From UBA4421 sp002704225 (lineage in GTDB: Bacteria; Pseudomonadota; Gammaproteobacteria; Pseudomonadales; Azotimanducaceae), in contig CACDWG010000003.1 in NCBI GenBank assembly GCA_902556425.1, positions 1 through 64,000 of the forward strand: a stretch of 64,000 nucleotides of DNA, in the 5' to 3' direction. Below are positions 42,792 to 52,368 of this stretch, piece by piece. The first letter of the stretch is position 1, and each line of letters starts with the position of its first letter. Position numbers and translations under genes: made by a program. A model generated the notes under the pieces. That model had not been told where the DNA came from, ran no database searches, and saw only the letters and a program-made list of their open reading frames with translations.

Positions 42792-43601
42792 ATGCAACAC
42801 GATTCACCAGAACAGATCCGCAAAAGCGATTTGCTGGCCGGTTTCGCAAGGCTGACAGAAAACGACGCCAGTGAACTGGATGCGGCGTTGTTGGTGGCTC
42901 GCGTGATTGACGAGCATCTTGATGCCGAGCAGACGCGCGCGCAGGTTCTCAAACTTGCGGAAGCGGCCCGGGCTGATGGCGTTGACGATGTTAAGGCTCT
43001 ACTGGCCTTTCTGGATGGTCAAGGCTTTGGGCAGGGGGCTCTGACAGAGGTGGACCTCACCCACAGCAGTATTGACTGGTTGTTGCAGCAACATCAGGCC
43101 TTGCCGATTGTGGTGGCGGTGCTGGTGATTGCGATGGCTCGAGGGCTGGGTATGCAGGCCGCCGGGGTGAACTATCCCGGACACTTCTTGTTGGAGGTGA
43201 ATGACCAGCTGATCGACCCAATCGGGCTTGGCGTGGTTCGGCGCGACAGTTTGCCGCGCCCGGAGGGTGTGCCTGCCGACGAGTTGTTCTCAAATGCCAA
43301 CGCAATGATGATCGCTTTTCGAATGTTGAATAATCTGAAGGCGTACAACCTGCGTTTGCAAAACTGGCGCGGCATGTTGGCGGTTTCAGACTATCAGGTG
43401 GCATTGGCCCATGCAGAACCCAATCTGTTGGGGATGGTGCACTTCGAGCGGGGCGAGTACAGCCAGCAGTTGGGTGAGTCGGATGCGGCGTTGGAGGAAT
43501 ACACGCGCTGTATCGAACTGTGTGAGCGTGATGCGCTGGTCGAAAAAGCCAAGGCTCGGGTGCAATCGCTGTTGGCCGAGCATCAAGGGGCGCTGCACTA
43601 G
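42792..43601 (+). CDS. SirB1-family transglutaminase-like/TPR protein
   Basis: A 269-residue protein of the SirB1 family. The N-terminal domain (~20-190) has a transglutaminase-like fold with HQALPIVVAVLVIAMARGLG and AAGVNYPGHFLLEV. The C-terminal ~60 residues look like a TPR pair (HFERGEYSQQLGESDAALEE). The papain-like catalytic Cys of true transglutaminases is not evident, as is usual for the family. SirB1 genes commonly sit near prfA/prmC; here it follows prfC. Function unknown. Confidence 0.8.
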   Translation: MQHDSPEQIRKSDLLAGFARLTENDASELDAALLVARVIDEHLDAEQTRAQVLKLAEAARADGVDDVKALLAFLDGQGFGQGALTEVDLTHSSIDWLLQQHQALPIVVAVLVIAMARGLGMQAAGVNYPGHFLLEVNDQLIDPIGLGVVRRDSLPRPEGVPADELFSNANAMMIAFRMLNNLKAYNLRLQNWRGMLAVSDYQVALAHAEPNLLGMVHFERGEYSQQLGESDAALEEYTRCIELCERDALVEKAKARVQSLLAEHQGALH

Positions 43602-43616
43602 GCGCCAGCTGGCCTG

Positions 43617-45488
43617 CTAGGTCATGTCATCAAACGGATTGTCGTCCGATAGCTCAATAGAGTGCTCAAAGCCCGGGACGCGGATCGCCCGATCCGTAAG
43701 CGTCAGGTCCTTACCTTCCAATACACCCTCGCCGAATCGGTAGATGGGCGCAATATCGCCGTCATCGGCTTTGTCGTTGTAGGCCTGTGCCGTGCTCTCT
43801 ACCGCCTCTTGGCGTCGCTTGGCCGCCGCGAACGCTTGCGCGCCATAGCGTTTTTCCAACATCTGCTCGGTTTGCTGCGGTGACATAAAAAAGCCTGTGG
43901 CATTGTTGCCGCCGAAGCCCTTGGAGTTCACGAAGGCACCGCGCATGCTGGCGATGTCTCGTTCTTCGTCCTGCAGTGGGAAGTGCAGATTCTCTTGGGC
44001 GACATCGTCGGCAATATGATCAATGGTCTTGATGCCCGGAACGATGCCGTCCTGCCACGCACCGAGAATGGCCGAGAGTTGATCTCCGCCTGCCGGTGCC
44101 AGCGAATGTCCGACGTAGGATTTGATCGCAGCGATGCTCAAGCGGGGTATGCCAAACGCCTTGGCGACCTCACTCATGATCGCCGATTCCGTGACCCGAT
44201 TTTGCGGTGTGCCGGTGCCGTGGGCATGCATGTAGGTGCCGGTTCGCAAACCGTCTTCGCCCAACATGCCTCGAGCGGCTGCCATCGCCTTGGCCACGGT
44301 GACGTAGTTGCCAATGCCCGGGCCGGGAATGGATTTCTTATAGCCATCGGCGTTCACAAAGACGTCGCCTACGGAGCCCAGTACGCGGGCTCCGCTTTCC
44401 ATGGCCAGAGCGTCGTCCATCAGCACGATCCACACCGAGGATTCGGCTAGGGTGAACCCCGCATTGCTTGAGAACGGGCGGCAGGCTCGACGGTTGTCTG
44501 GCTGTGTGCTGTTGTCCAGGGCCATCAAGGCTTCGTCTTCGGTCAAAGCCCCCATGGTTCGATAACCTTCGATGACCGCGGGGTTTACCGGCGCTTCCGC
44601 ATTGCCGACGATGACGATTCGCTTGCTGCCGCTGCGTATTTCGTCCATGCCCCGTTTGACGCTGTATAAAAACGTGGCGCAGGCACCGATGATGCCAGCG
44701 GTTTCACCCACAGAACCCAAGACGTAGGCGTTGACGAAGTCGCCGGGCATTTCCGCCAGACCTAGGGCAAGATTTTTGGAGGTTGGGCGTTTGCCCGTCA
44801 AAGCGTTTTGCATCAAACCGCCGTAGCCGTCTTGGTCCAGTTGCCCCATGGCAGAACCTGAATACACGCCAATTTGATCAGGGCGTACCAAGCCTTTCAG
44901 TTCATCAATGGTGAATCCGGTGGAGCGCAAGGCATCTGATGCGCCGTAGACGGTCATCTGCAGGCCGCGTGGATGGCTCCGGCTGGGGTACAGGGCCGCT
45001 GGGTCGAACCCGGTTGGCAGCTGACCGGCACTGGTGACCTTGCTGGGACGCAGGTCTTGCACCAAAACGTTGAGGTCACCGCTGCATCTCACCAAGACGG
45101 TTTTATCGTCTAGCTCGGAAACGTTCCAGCCTTCGGGTAACGTCTGTGGCAACTGGCGTTTGGCAACCACGAAGGTTTGTTCGCTGTCGCCCACATTGCC
45201 AAGCGACATCGTATTGTTCCAAGCCACGCGTTCGACATCGAAGTGCTCAATTTTCCGTACGAGGGTGCCGTCGAGAATTTGCTGCTGTGTCGCGCTGTCG
45301 AGGTCTGAGTGTCCAACGCTGGCCAAACCCATAAGCTTGGCCAAGCTGCTGAGCGTGGCCTCGCGCTTAGCCTCAGGAAGAGCGTCGATGACCATGCGCC
45401 GGTAGGCGTGGTCGAAGGAGACGCGCCCTGCGGGGCTGATGCCGCCGCTGCCAACAATGATGGGTAGTTGGGTCCGTTGTTGCTTCAC
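43617..45488 (-). CDS. fabY: Beta-ketoacyl-ACP synthase, FabY type
   Basis: Condenses acetyl-CoA with malonyl-ACP to start fatty acid synthesis, replacing FabH in Pseudomonas. About 623 residues, close to P. aeruginosa FabY (634, from memory). Active-site Cys about residue 270 in GIIGACATFLYSVKRG; the catalytic His residues are in MHAHGTGTPQNRVTES and IKSYVGHSLAPAGGDQ. The N-terminus LPIIVGSGGISPAGRVSFDH matches the family. I chose the GTG at 45486-45488 because the family starts a few residues before this block; the frame is open to an ATG at 45551, and neither has a good Shine-Dalgarno sequence. It follows a thiolase gene on the same strand. Confidence 0.88.
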   Translation of the reverse strand: MKQQRTQLPIIVGSGGISPAGRVSFDHAYRRMVIDALPEAKREATLSSLAKLMGLASVGHSDLDSATQQQILDGTLVRKIEHFDVERVAWNNTMSLGNVGDSEQTFVVAKRQLPQTLPEGWNVSELDDKTVLVRCSGDLNVLVQDLRPSKVTSAGQLPTGFDPAALYPSRSHPRGLQMTVYGASDALRSTGFTIDELKGLVRPDQIGVYSGSAMGQLDQDGYGGLMQNALTGKRPTSKNLALGLAEMPGDFVNAYVLGSVGETAGIIGACATFLYSVKRGMDEIRSGSKRIVIVGNAEAPVNPAVIEGYRTMGALTEDEALMALDNSTQPDNRRACRPFSSNAGFTLAESSVWIVLMDDALAMESGARVLGSVGDVFVNADGYKKSIPGPGIGNYVTVAKAMAAARGMLGEDGLRTGTYMHAHGTGTPQNRVTESAIMSEVAKAFGIPRLSIAAIKSYVGHSLAPAGGDQLSAILGAWQDGIVPGIKTIDHIADDVAQENLHFPLQDEERDIASMRGAFVNSKGFGGNNATGFFMSPQQTEQMLEKRYGAQAFAAAKRRQEAVESTAQAYNDKADDGDIAPIYRFGEGVLEGKDLTLTDRAIRVPGFEHSIELSDDNPFDDMT

Positions 45489-45606
45489 GTCAGTTGGCTC
45501 ACAAAACTGTTCCTGTTCGAAAACACATGGGCTTGTGGGGTTGCGGCACATGACCGCACCGAATGTTATCGGCGGTTGTTTTTACCGGTGCCTGGCTCAC
45601 CGCTGG

Positions 45607-46767
45607 CTAAGTCCGCTCCAGTGCCACCGCAGTGGCTTCTCCGCCGCCAATGCACAGAGCCGCGATACCGCGCGTTTTGCCCTGCTGCTGCATGGCATGG
45701 GCGAGGGTAACAATCAAACGACTGCCGGTGGAGCCGATGGGGTGGCCTTGGGCACAGGCGCCACCGAAGATATTGACCTTTTCGTGAGGCAAGTTCAGTG
45801 CCTGCATGGTCAGCATGGTGACCATCGCGAAAGCCTCGTTGATCTCAAACAGATCAACGGAGTCGGCGCTCCAGCCTGTTTTTTCCAACAATTTTTCGAT
45901 GGCTCCGATGGGTGCCAACGTGAATTCGCTGGGATGAATGGAGTGGGTGCTGTGAGCGACAATTCGCGCCAGCGGATCACGGCCATTGAGCTTGCTTTCG
46001 CGGGTCAGGACCAGTGCCGATGCGCCATCGGATATGGATGAGGCGTTTGCGGCGGTAATCGTTCCGTCGGTTTTGAACGCCGGACGCAGAGTCGGAATGC
46101 GGTCAACCTTGGCTTTGCCCGGTTGTTCGTCGTCGCTCACGGCCACTCCATTAATGTCCATCGGGGAAATCTCGGCGGCCAGACTTTTGTGCTCGATGGC
46201 TTGCAGTGCGCGATTCACCGATTCGATTGCGTAGGCGTCCATGGCTTCACGAGTCAGTTGGTGGCTGTCGGCGGTGCCTTGTGCAAATGATCCCATGGAA
46301 CCGCCGGTCTCAGCGTCCTCTAGACCGTCGGTGAACAGCGAATCCTGCATGTTGGCGTGCCCCATGCGCAGTCCGCCTCGGGCCTTGGGCAGCAGATAGG
46401 GTGCATTGCTCATGCTTTCCATACCACCGGCGACGACGGTATCGGCGCTGCCTGCCGCGATCAGATCCATCGCCATCATGGTGGCCTTCATACCTGAGCC
46501 ACAGACCTTGTTCAGCGTTGTCGCAGCGACACCGTCGGGCATGTCTGCCATCCGCATGGCTTGTCGCGCCGGTGCTTGCTTCAGTCCCGCACTGACGACG
46601 TTGCCCATGATGACCTCGTTGACTTCGCTGGCCTCAGCCCCGGCGTTGGTCAGTGCACCTTGAATGGCGTGAGCGCCAAGTGCTGGGGCACTTTGCTTGG
46701 CTAAACTGCCTTGAAAGCTGCCAATTGGCGTGCGGGCTGCACCGAGAATGTAGATGGATTCGCTCAT
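45607..46767 (-). CDS. Acetyl-CoA C-acetyltransferase (thiolase)
   Basis: Reversible condensation of two acetyl-CoA to acetoacetyl-CoA. It has 386 residues. The acyl-enzyme Cys89 is in TTLNKVCGSGMKATMMA, the catalytic His is in GACAQGHPIGSTGSR, and the second Cys is in CIGGGEATAVALER. It is the short biosynthetic-type thiolase, not a FadA/FadI partner of a FadB-like gene. The ATG follows GGAG on its strand. It is transcribed toward fabY, so the two may be one unit with the MoaB-like gene ~100 bases upstream. Confidence 0.93.
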   Translation of the reverse strand: MSESIYILGAARTPIGSFQGSLAKQSAPALGAHAIQGALTNAGAEASEVNEVIMGNVVSAGLKQAPARQAMRMADMPDGVAATTLNKVCGSGMKATMMAMDLIAAGSADTVVAGGMESMSNAPYLLPKARGGLRMGHANMQDSLFTDGLEDAETGGSMGSFAQGTADSHQLTREAMDAYAIESVNRALQAIEHKSLAAEISPMDINGVAVSDDEQPGKAKVDRIPTLRPAFKTDGTITAANASSISDGASALVLTRESKLNGRDPLARIVAHSTHSIHPSEFTLAPIGAIEKLLEKTGWSADSVDLFEINEAFAMVTMLTMQALNLPHEKVNIFGGACAQGHPIGSTGSRLIVTLAHAMQQQGKTRGIAALCIGGGEATAVALERT

Positions 46768-46869
46768 GAATTTACTCCTGCATGGAACGTCGCGGCTTTG
46801 GGTTGAGAGTGTACTGGCGCGAAGAGCCTTCAGCCAGCATCAGGCATGAAGTTATTGAACGGTTCGTCG

Positions 46870-47373
46870 TTAGCGTTCCAAGAAACGCGGGATGAGTTCG
46901 GCGAAGTTGCATGGTCGAAAGTCGATATCCAACTGATTGCGTAGGATTTTTTCCCAGCCCAGGGTCACCGCGCCTGAGGATCCCGGTAGACTGAAAATGA
47001 GGGTGCCGTTCGCCAAGCCGCCCAGCGCGCGTGATTGAATCGTCGAGGTGCCGATGTCGTCATAGGACAATTGGCGAAACAATTCGCCAAACCCTTCGAT
47101 GTGTTTGTCGAATAGGGGCGCTAGCGCTTCAGGTGTGCTGTCCCGGCCCGTAAAGCCCGTGCCGCCGGTGGTGATGATGGCTTGTACTTGAGAATCGGCA
47201 ATCCACTGGGAAACCCGCGCGCGTATGGCGTAGACATCATCGCGCACCAGTTGCCGGCCGGCTAGGTGATGGCCGTCGGCGGCGAGAAAGCCAGCCAGCA
47301 AATCACCGGATTTGTCGTCGGCCAAGGACCGCGTATCTGAAATAGTGAGTAATGCAACACGTATATCGGGCAT
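46870..47373 (-). CDS. moaB: Molybdenum cofactor biosynthesis protein MoaB-like
   Basis: Member of the MoaB/MogA family, which adenylates molybdopterin before metal insertion; some MoaB proteins are inactive paralogues. It has 167 residues, with the start VALLTISDTRSLADDKSGDL, TGGTGFTGRDSTPEALAPLF and a late SLPGSSGAVTLGWEKIL. Its molybdenum-enzyme customer in this window would be MsrP. Its ATG lies only 26 bases from the divergent GTG of the giant carboxylase. Confidence 0.9.
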   Translation of the reverse strand: MPDIRVALLTISDTRSLADDKSGDLLAGFLAADGHHLAGRQLVRDDVYAIRARVSQWIADSQVQAIITTGGTGFTGRDSTPEALAPLFDKHIEGFGELFRQLSYDDIGTSTIQSRALGGLANGTLIFSLPGSSGAVTLGWEKILRNQLDIDFRPCNFAELIPRFLER

Positions 47374-47399
47374 GGGTTCAATTGCGAATGATCTAACAA

Positions 47400-50300
47400 G
47401 TGGCTAGAGTACCCGTATTTTCAGGACAGTCCAAAGTTGTGGCAAATCAAGTGATTGAAGGGGATCGCCTGTTCTTCATTGCGGAGAGCTTGGCGAAGGA
47501 ATTTTCGTCGTTTCCCGATACCGATTTAGAGCAGAAGCCCGCACCGGGATTACTCTCTCAGCGTGAAGTGAACCAGCTCAATGACAATATCGCCTCGCTC
47601 GATATTGACGCCTATGTCGAGCAGGTGATTGCTCCAGCAGAGGCCCAGGGCCGCAAGTCCGCGCCGGAAATCGTCCGTCAGCTTGGGCGTATGCTCGAGG
47701 AAAAAAGCAGCGGCCCGTATTACCAAGCCATTTTGGAAATGGACTTCGGCGGGGGCCAAAGCCGTCAAATTGGCTTTATTGCGCAGGATCGAGCGACTGA
47801 GCTTGGCAGCTGGATGCCCCAGCATCACCTGATGGCGGTGGAGTTTGCCGAACACTGCTCTGCGCGCGTCTTACCCATCGTGACCTTTATGGATACTCCG
47901 GGAGCCGATGCGGGTGAAGAAGCGAACGCGAACAATCAGGCGCACAGCATTTCTCGGCTGATCACCGCAATGAGCAATGTACATGTGCCGAACGTCGGTA
48001 TTATTTTTGGTGTTGGCTATTCGGGTGGTGCCATTCCGTTGGCAGCCAGCAACCTGATTCTGTCGTTACGAGATGGCGTTTTTAGCACCATTCAACCTGC
48101 GGGACTGGCGAGTATCGCTCGTCGTTTAAATCTCTCGTGGCAAGAATGCGCAAAGTACGTGGGTGTCTCGGCGCCGGAGCTGCATGCCCAGGGCAATATT
48201 GACGCCATCGTCGATTACAGCCCGACGGATTCGCCTGAGAAAATTGAAAACCTGCGCTCTGCCATCGTCGGCAGCCTGATGAATATTGAGAGCCAGACCG
48301 CAGAGTTTGTTGCCGAAAACCCCTACATTCTTGACCACTATCGTCAAAGTCTGCTGCGGTATCTGAAGGATCAAACCGAGGGAGATAAGCCCAAGGTGTC
48401 GAGCCCGATGCACTTCAGTGGCTCCAAGAACCCGACCGAATACCTGAACGTCTTTGGTATCGCCTACCGGTACCTGCGCTATTTGCGTGTGCGCAAGCGC
48501 ATCAAGGCGACCAGCACAAAGCAATATGGACGTTTGGCACCCCAAGAGATGCCATCCGGCGAATTGCATATCCGGGCGGACCGAGAACGCCGTCAAACCT
48601 TTTTGTACTGGCTTCAGGACCCGGACAAGGTGGTTTACGACGACGGTCTGGCCAAGGCATGGCGCAACTATTTGGACAAGCGCCAAGCAGTAAATGACGA
48701 GCGTGGTCGTATCGCAAAAATGATTTTTGGCGAGCCTAAGCAAAATTACGAGAATGCCCGTAACACGGTGATCTCGTCATTCGGTGCCTTTCTGTATAAC
48801 CGCTGGAAGCGAGAAGCTGCCGGGAATTTAGCCGCACTGAAGGACTATCTGCAGGATGTAACCGATACACGTCAGATACTCCAGGTCGAATCGGTGGCGT
48901 CTCCCCGTGACCTGCTCGCAGCCATCCGCAGCAACGAAGAATTGTTGGTCGTGCTGCGTCAGCATTTCTCCTACCAAGGCCGAAAGTTACTGAGTGAGGA
49001 CAGTGCCTCGGAAAGCTATGTGGCGAAGCAGCTCATGGCAGAACTGAATATGATGATTACCGGTCCTCGCTTGGACGGTGCCGAGGGCGCAACGGATATT
49101 CAGGCCAATAGAGCCTATTTGTCTGCTGCGCTACCCGAGTTCATTCCTGTCTTAGTAGACCGCACCGTGCCCGTCGCGATTGCCGATATGAATGTGTTGG
49201 ATGTGCTGCTCCACGAAGACCTGCGGCAAGACTTTGTTCGCGAGTGCGAAAATTTACTGCTGTTCGATGGGGTTTACGATCAGGCGTTGGCGCGCCTTGA
49301 AAGTGTCGCCCAAGAAGCTCAGGCATCCCAGTCACTGTCGGAAGCCTCTCTCGGCGAGTTTTTGCAAGCATCCCTGTCTTCGGCTGCGCCGGAAGATGAT
49401 TTGGGTGTTCATCAAGCTCAGTTGTTTGATTGGTATCAGCGCGTCTCTAAGATGCCCAAGAGCGCGGAGTTCTTTCAAATCGTGGGCGAGTGGAAAAAAC
49501 TCAGCTTTACCCATTTGTCCGATGCGTTGTTTGTGGTGGTGACGTACCTGTTCACCACGCTGCTGCAAAGCTATGTTGCCGCGCAGTCAGACGGCAAGAC
49601 CTACCAGGGCAAGATTGCACCGCGCAACATCGGTCGGCGTAAGGATTTCTGGAACCGATTGGACATGGCCTATAACGACCTGCAGATTCAGCGGGTTTTG
49701 CGCGATGTGAAAGCGACCACGACGTTTACTTATCAAGACATCGTCGAGCGGTACTTCGATAATTGGGAAAGTCGATACGACGATTTGCTCAGTTCCGATC
49801 CCTGTTCCTTTCCGGGTTTTCGATTGTCCATTGAAGGGGCATTGAATAAGAATCTCCCGCCCTGCGGCGTCGTAACCGGTATCGCAGACTTCAAGAATGA
49901 ATCCAAAACCCGTGTGGGTGTCGTGATTTCCAACGTTCAGTTCCAAGCCGGTGCATTTGATATGGCCAGTGCGGAGAAAGTGATTCGTCTGTTGGTGGAG
50001 TGCGCGGAGCAAGGGTTACCGGTGGTGTGTTTTATCTCCTCCGGTGGCATGCAAACCAAGGAAGGCGCTGGCGCGCTGTTTTCGATGGCGGCGGTGAACG
50101 ATCGCATTACGCGATTTGTGCGTGACCACGATTTGCCCGTGATCGTATTCGGCTTCGGTGATTGCACCGGTGGCGCTCAGGCCAGTTTTGTCACGCATCC
50201 GCTGGTTCAGACCTATTATTTCTCGGGCACGAGCATGCCCTTTGCCGGCCAGATTGTTGTTTCGTCCAATCTGCCGCTGAAGTCGATATTGGCGAATTAC

Positions 50301-52250
50301 TTGTCGACCACGACAGGTTCGATGCAAGGCTTGGTGCAACATCCGTTTTATCCGTCATTGGATGAACAGCTTCGGCAAGTGGACGCATCGATTCCCTCTT
50401 CACAAGAGTCTGTGGAAGATGTGGTCGAGCGGGTGTTGAATGGTGGGTTGGTGGATCAGCGACCGATTGTGGTGGCCCAGCGCGAAGTCTTTGCGCCGGA
50501 AGATCTGATTCGGCCGGTGAAGAAGGTGCTGATTCATGCGCGCGGCTGTACTGCAGCGAAGTTAATCCGTATTGCCCAGCAGCAGGATATCGATGTGGTA
50601 CTGGTGCAAAGCGATCCGGACATGGAGTCCATGGCGGCAGAACAGTTGCGCGAGCAAGACACACTGGTCTGTATTGGCGGTAACACGCCGGACGAAAGTT
50701 ATCTGAATGCCAAAAGCGTACTCAACGTGGCCCAGATGCAGGGCGTAGACAGCCTGCATCCGGGCATTGGTTTCTTATCCGAGAACTCTGATTTTGCCGA
50801 CATGGTGCGCAATCGTGGCATCAACTTCATCGGGCCGCCCGTGCAAAGCATGGAAACCATGGGTAACAAATCTAACGCGATCAACACCTCGATTCGCCTG
50901 AACGTGCCTGTGGTGCCCGGCAGTCATGGGATCATGACGGATGTTGAAAAAGCGGCTGTGGTGGCCGAAGAAATTGGCTATCCGATTCTGATTAAAGCGG
51001 TTCATGGCGGCGGCGGTAAGGGCATTCAGTTGGTCAATGGCCCAGAGGAATTCGAGCAGTTGTTTCACCGTGTGGGTGTGGAAGCACGCAGTGCCTTTGG
51101 CAACGGTGACGTATACCTAGAGAAGTACGTGACGTCGCTTCGTCATATTGAAGCTCAGCTGTTACGCGATACCCACGGCAACACCCATGTGCTGGGTATC
51201 CGTGATTGCAGTGTGCAGCGCGATAAGCAAAAGGTGATCGAAGAATCCGGTTCGACCATGCTGCCGAAAAAACTGCTGGATACCGTAACGCGCTCGACCG
51301 CAGATATCGCCAACGAGGTTGGTTACGTGGGCGCGGGCACCGTGGAATTTATTTACGATCTCAAGTCCGACGCCGTGTATTTCATGGAAATGAATACTCG
51401 GTTACAGGTAGAGCATCCGGTGACAGAGTGGACTTCGGGCATCGACATAGTCGCCGAGCAGTTCCGCATCGCCTCCGGCGAGTCCATTGCCGACCTGAAA
51501 GTGAAGTCGAATGGTTATTCGATTGAGGCTAGGGTCAACGCCGAACGAATCTTGCAGCAGGCGGATGGTTCCTTGGCCTTCCGCCCGCATCCAGGCGAAG
51601 TTCAGGAGTGCGTTTTTCCGGAAGAAGAGGGTGTGGAAATCATCACGACCGTGGGTCCGGGTAAGTTCATCTCGCCGTATTACGACAGCATGGTCGCGCA
51701 GATTATCGTGCACGCCAAGAACCGTAATGCGGCGGCAGACAAACTGATCGACTATTTAAGTCGGGTGACCATCTCCGGTATCTGCACCAATATTCCGCTG
51801 CTGCGTCTTGTTCTGGCGGATGACGTGTTCCGCAAAGGCAAATACGACACGGACTATCTACCGCAGCTGCTGCAGCGGACGGATATCGAAAAATTGATTG
51901 CGGACATTGATGCGAGCAGTGGCAGTGCCACCGGTGGTATCGATCGGGAAAGTATATTGATCGACGGCACCGATGAGTTGAAGGTTCTCGCTCCGGCGAC
52001 AGCGATCTTCTACGCCACGCCATCGCCATCAGAACCCGAGTACGTCAGCGTGGGCGATGTGATTGATCTCAATCACACCATGTGTCAGTTGGAAGCGATG
52101 AAGATCTTTAACCCGTTAGCGTTAAAAGACTTTAATGCGGAAGGCGATATCTACGATCCCAGCAGGCGTTACCGAGTCACTCGCGTGAACATGAGTAATG
52201 GTCAGCAAGTAAACGTCGGTGATCTGCTGTTCGTGGTCGTCCCGGTTTAA
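47400..52250 (+). CDS. Single-chain biotin-dependent acyl-CoA carboxylase
   Basis: A 1616-residue enzyme carrying all acyl-CoA carboxylase activities. In order: an AccA-like carboxyltransferase domain (~100-300; FMDTPGADAGEE, FGVGYSGGAIPLAASNLIL, IQPAGLASIARRL); an unrecognised region (~310-810); an AccD-like domain (~820-1000; ISSGGMQTKEGAGALFSMAA, GFGDCTGGAQASF); biotin carboxylase (~1040-1500; HGGGGKGIQLV, EKYVTSLRHIEAQLL, MEMNTRLQVEHPVTE, EARVNAERIL); and biotin carrier, with Lys1568 in QLEAMKIF. Carboxyltransferase before carboxylase is opposite to eukaryotic ACC. GTG start at 47400 right after an in-frame stop, without a Shine-Dalgarno sequence. Acetyl-CoA is the likely substrate by context; propionyl-CoA or another acyl-CoA is possible. 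Similar large proteins are, I believe, sometimes misannotated as carbamoyl-phosphate synthase. Confidence 0.85.
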   Translation: MARVPVFSGQSKVVANQVIEGDRLFFIAESLAKEFSSFPDTDLEQKPAPGLLSQREVNQLNDNIASLDIDAYVEQVIAPAEAQGRKSAPEIVRQLGRMLEEKSSGPYYQAILEMDFGGGQSRQIGFIAQDRATELGSWMPQHHLMAVEFAEHCSARVLPIVTFMDTPGADAGEEANANNQAHSISRLITAMSNVHVPNVGIIFGVGYSGGAIPLAASNLILSLRDGVFSTIQPAGLASIARRLNLSWQECAKYVGVSAPELHAQGNIDAIVDYSPTDSPEKIENLRSAIVGSLMNIESQTAEFVAENPYILDHYRQSLLRYLKDQTEGDKPKVSSPMHFSGSKNPTEYLNVFGIAYRYLRYLRVRKRIKATSTKQYGRLAPQEMPSGELHIRADRERRQTFLYWLQDPDKVVYDDGLAKAWRNYLDKRQAVNDERGRIAKMIFGEPKQNYENARNTVISSFGAFLYNRWKREAAGNLAALKDYLQDVTDTRQILQVESVASPRDLLAAIRSNEELLVVLRQHFSYQGRKLLSEDSASESYVAKQLMAELNMMITGPRLDGAEGATDIQANRAYLSAALPEFIPVLVDRTVPVAIADMNVLDVLLHEDLRQDFVRECENLLLFDGVYDQALARLESVAQEAQASQSLSEASLGEFLQASLSSAAPEDDLGVHQAQLFDWYQRVSKMPKSAEFFQIVGEWKKLSFTHLSDALFVVVTYLFTTLLQSYVAAQSDGKTYQGKIAPRNIGRRKDFWNRLDMAYNDLQIQRVLRDVKATTTFTYQDIVERYFDNWESRYDDLLSSDPCSFPGFRLSIEGALNKNLPPCGVVTGIADFKNESKTRVGVVISNVQFQAGAFDMASAEKVIRLLVECAEQGLPVVCFISSGGMQTKEGAGALFSMAAVNDRITRFVRDHDLPVIVFGFGDCTGGAQASFVTHPLVQTYYFSGTSMPFAGQIVVSSNLPLKSILANYLSTTTGSMQGLVQHPFYPSLDEQLRQVDASIPSSQESVEDVVERVLNGGLVDQRPIVVAQREVFAPEDLIRPVKKVLIHARGCTAAKLIRIAQQQDIDVVLVQSDPDMESMAAEQLREQDTLVCIGGNTPDESYLNAKSVLNVAQMQGVDSLHPGIGFLSENSDFADMVRNRGINFIGPPVQSMETMGNKSNAINTSIRLNVPVVPGSHGIMTDVEKAAVVAEEIGYPILIKAVHGGGGKGIQLVNGPEEFEQLFHRVGVEARSAFGNGDVYLEKYVTSLRHIEAQLLRDTHGNTHVLGIRDCSVQRDKQKVIEESGSTMLPKKLLDTVTRSTADIANEVGYVGAGTVEFIYDLKSDAVYFMEMNTRLQVEHPVTEWTSGIDIVAEQFRIASGESIADLKVKSNGYSIEARVNAERILQQADGSLAFRPHPGEVQECVFPEEEGVEIITTVGPGKFISPYYDSMVAQIIVHAKNRNAAADKLIDYLSRVTISGICTNIPLLRLVLADDVFRKGKYDTDYLPQLLQRTDIEKLIADIDASSGSATGGIDRESILIDGTDELKVLAPATAIFYATPSPSEPEYVSVGDVIDLNHTMCQLEAMKIFNPLALKDFNAEGDIYDPSRRYRVTRVNMSNGQQVNVGDLLFVVVPV

Positions 52251-52306
52251 GGCCTGATTCTTAGGGACTGATGTTGTAGGCGCTATATTTTGAGGCCTGC
52301 GATCGA

Positions 52307-52360
52307 GGTCCTGAGAGCTATGGTCCTGAGAGCTGTGGTCGTGAGCTATGGCCTGAGATC
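52307..52360. repeat. 15-bp imperfect tandem repeat
   Basis: About 3.5 copies of a unit close to GGTCCTGAGAGCTAT: copies at 52307-52321, 52322-52336 (one base different), a 13-base degenerate copy at 52337-52349, and a partial copy from 52350. They fill most of the gap between the stops of the carboxylase and the first universal stress protein gene. Function unknown. Confidence 0.75.
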
Positions 52361-52368
52361 ATCAATTG

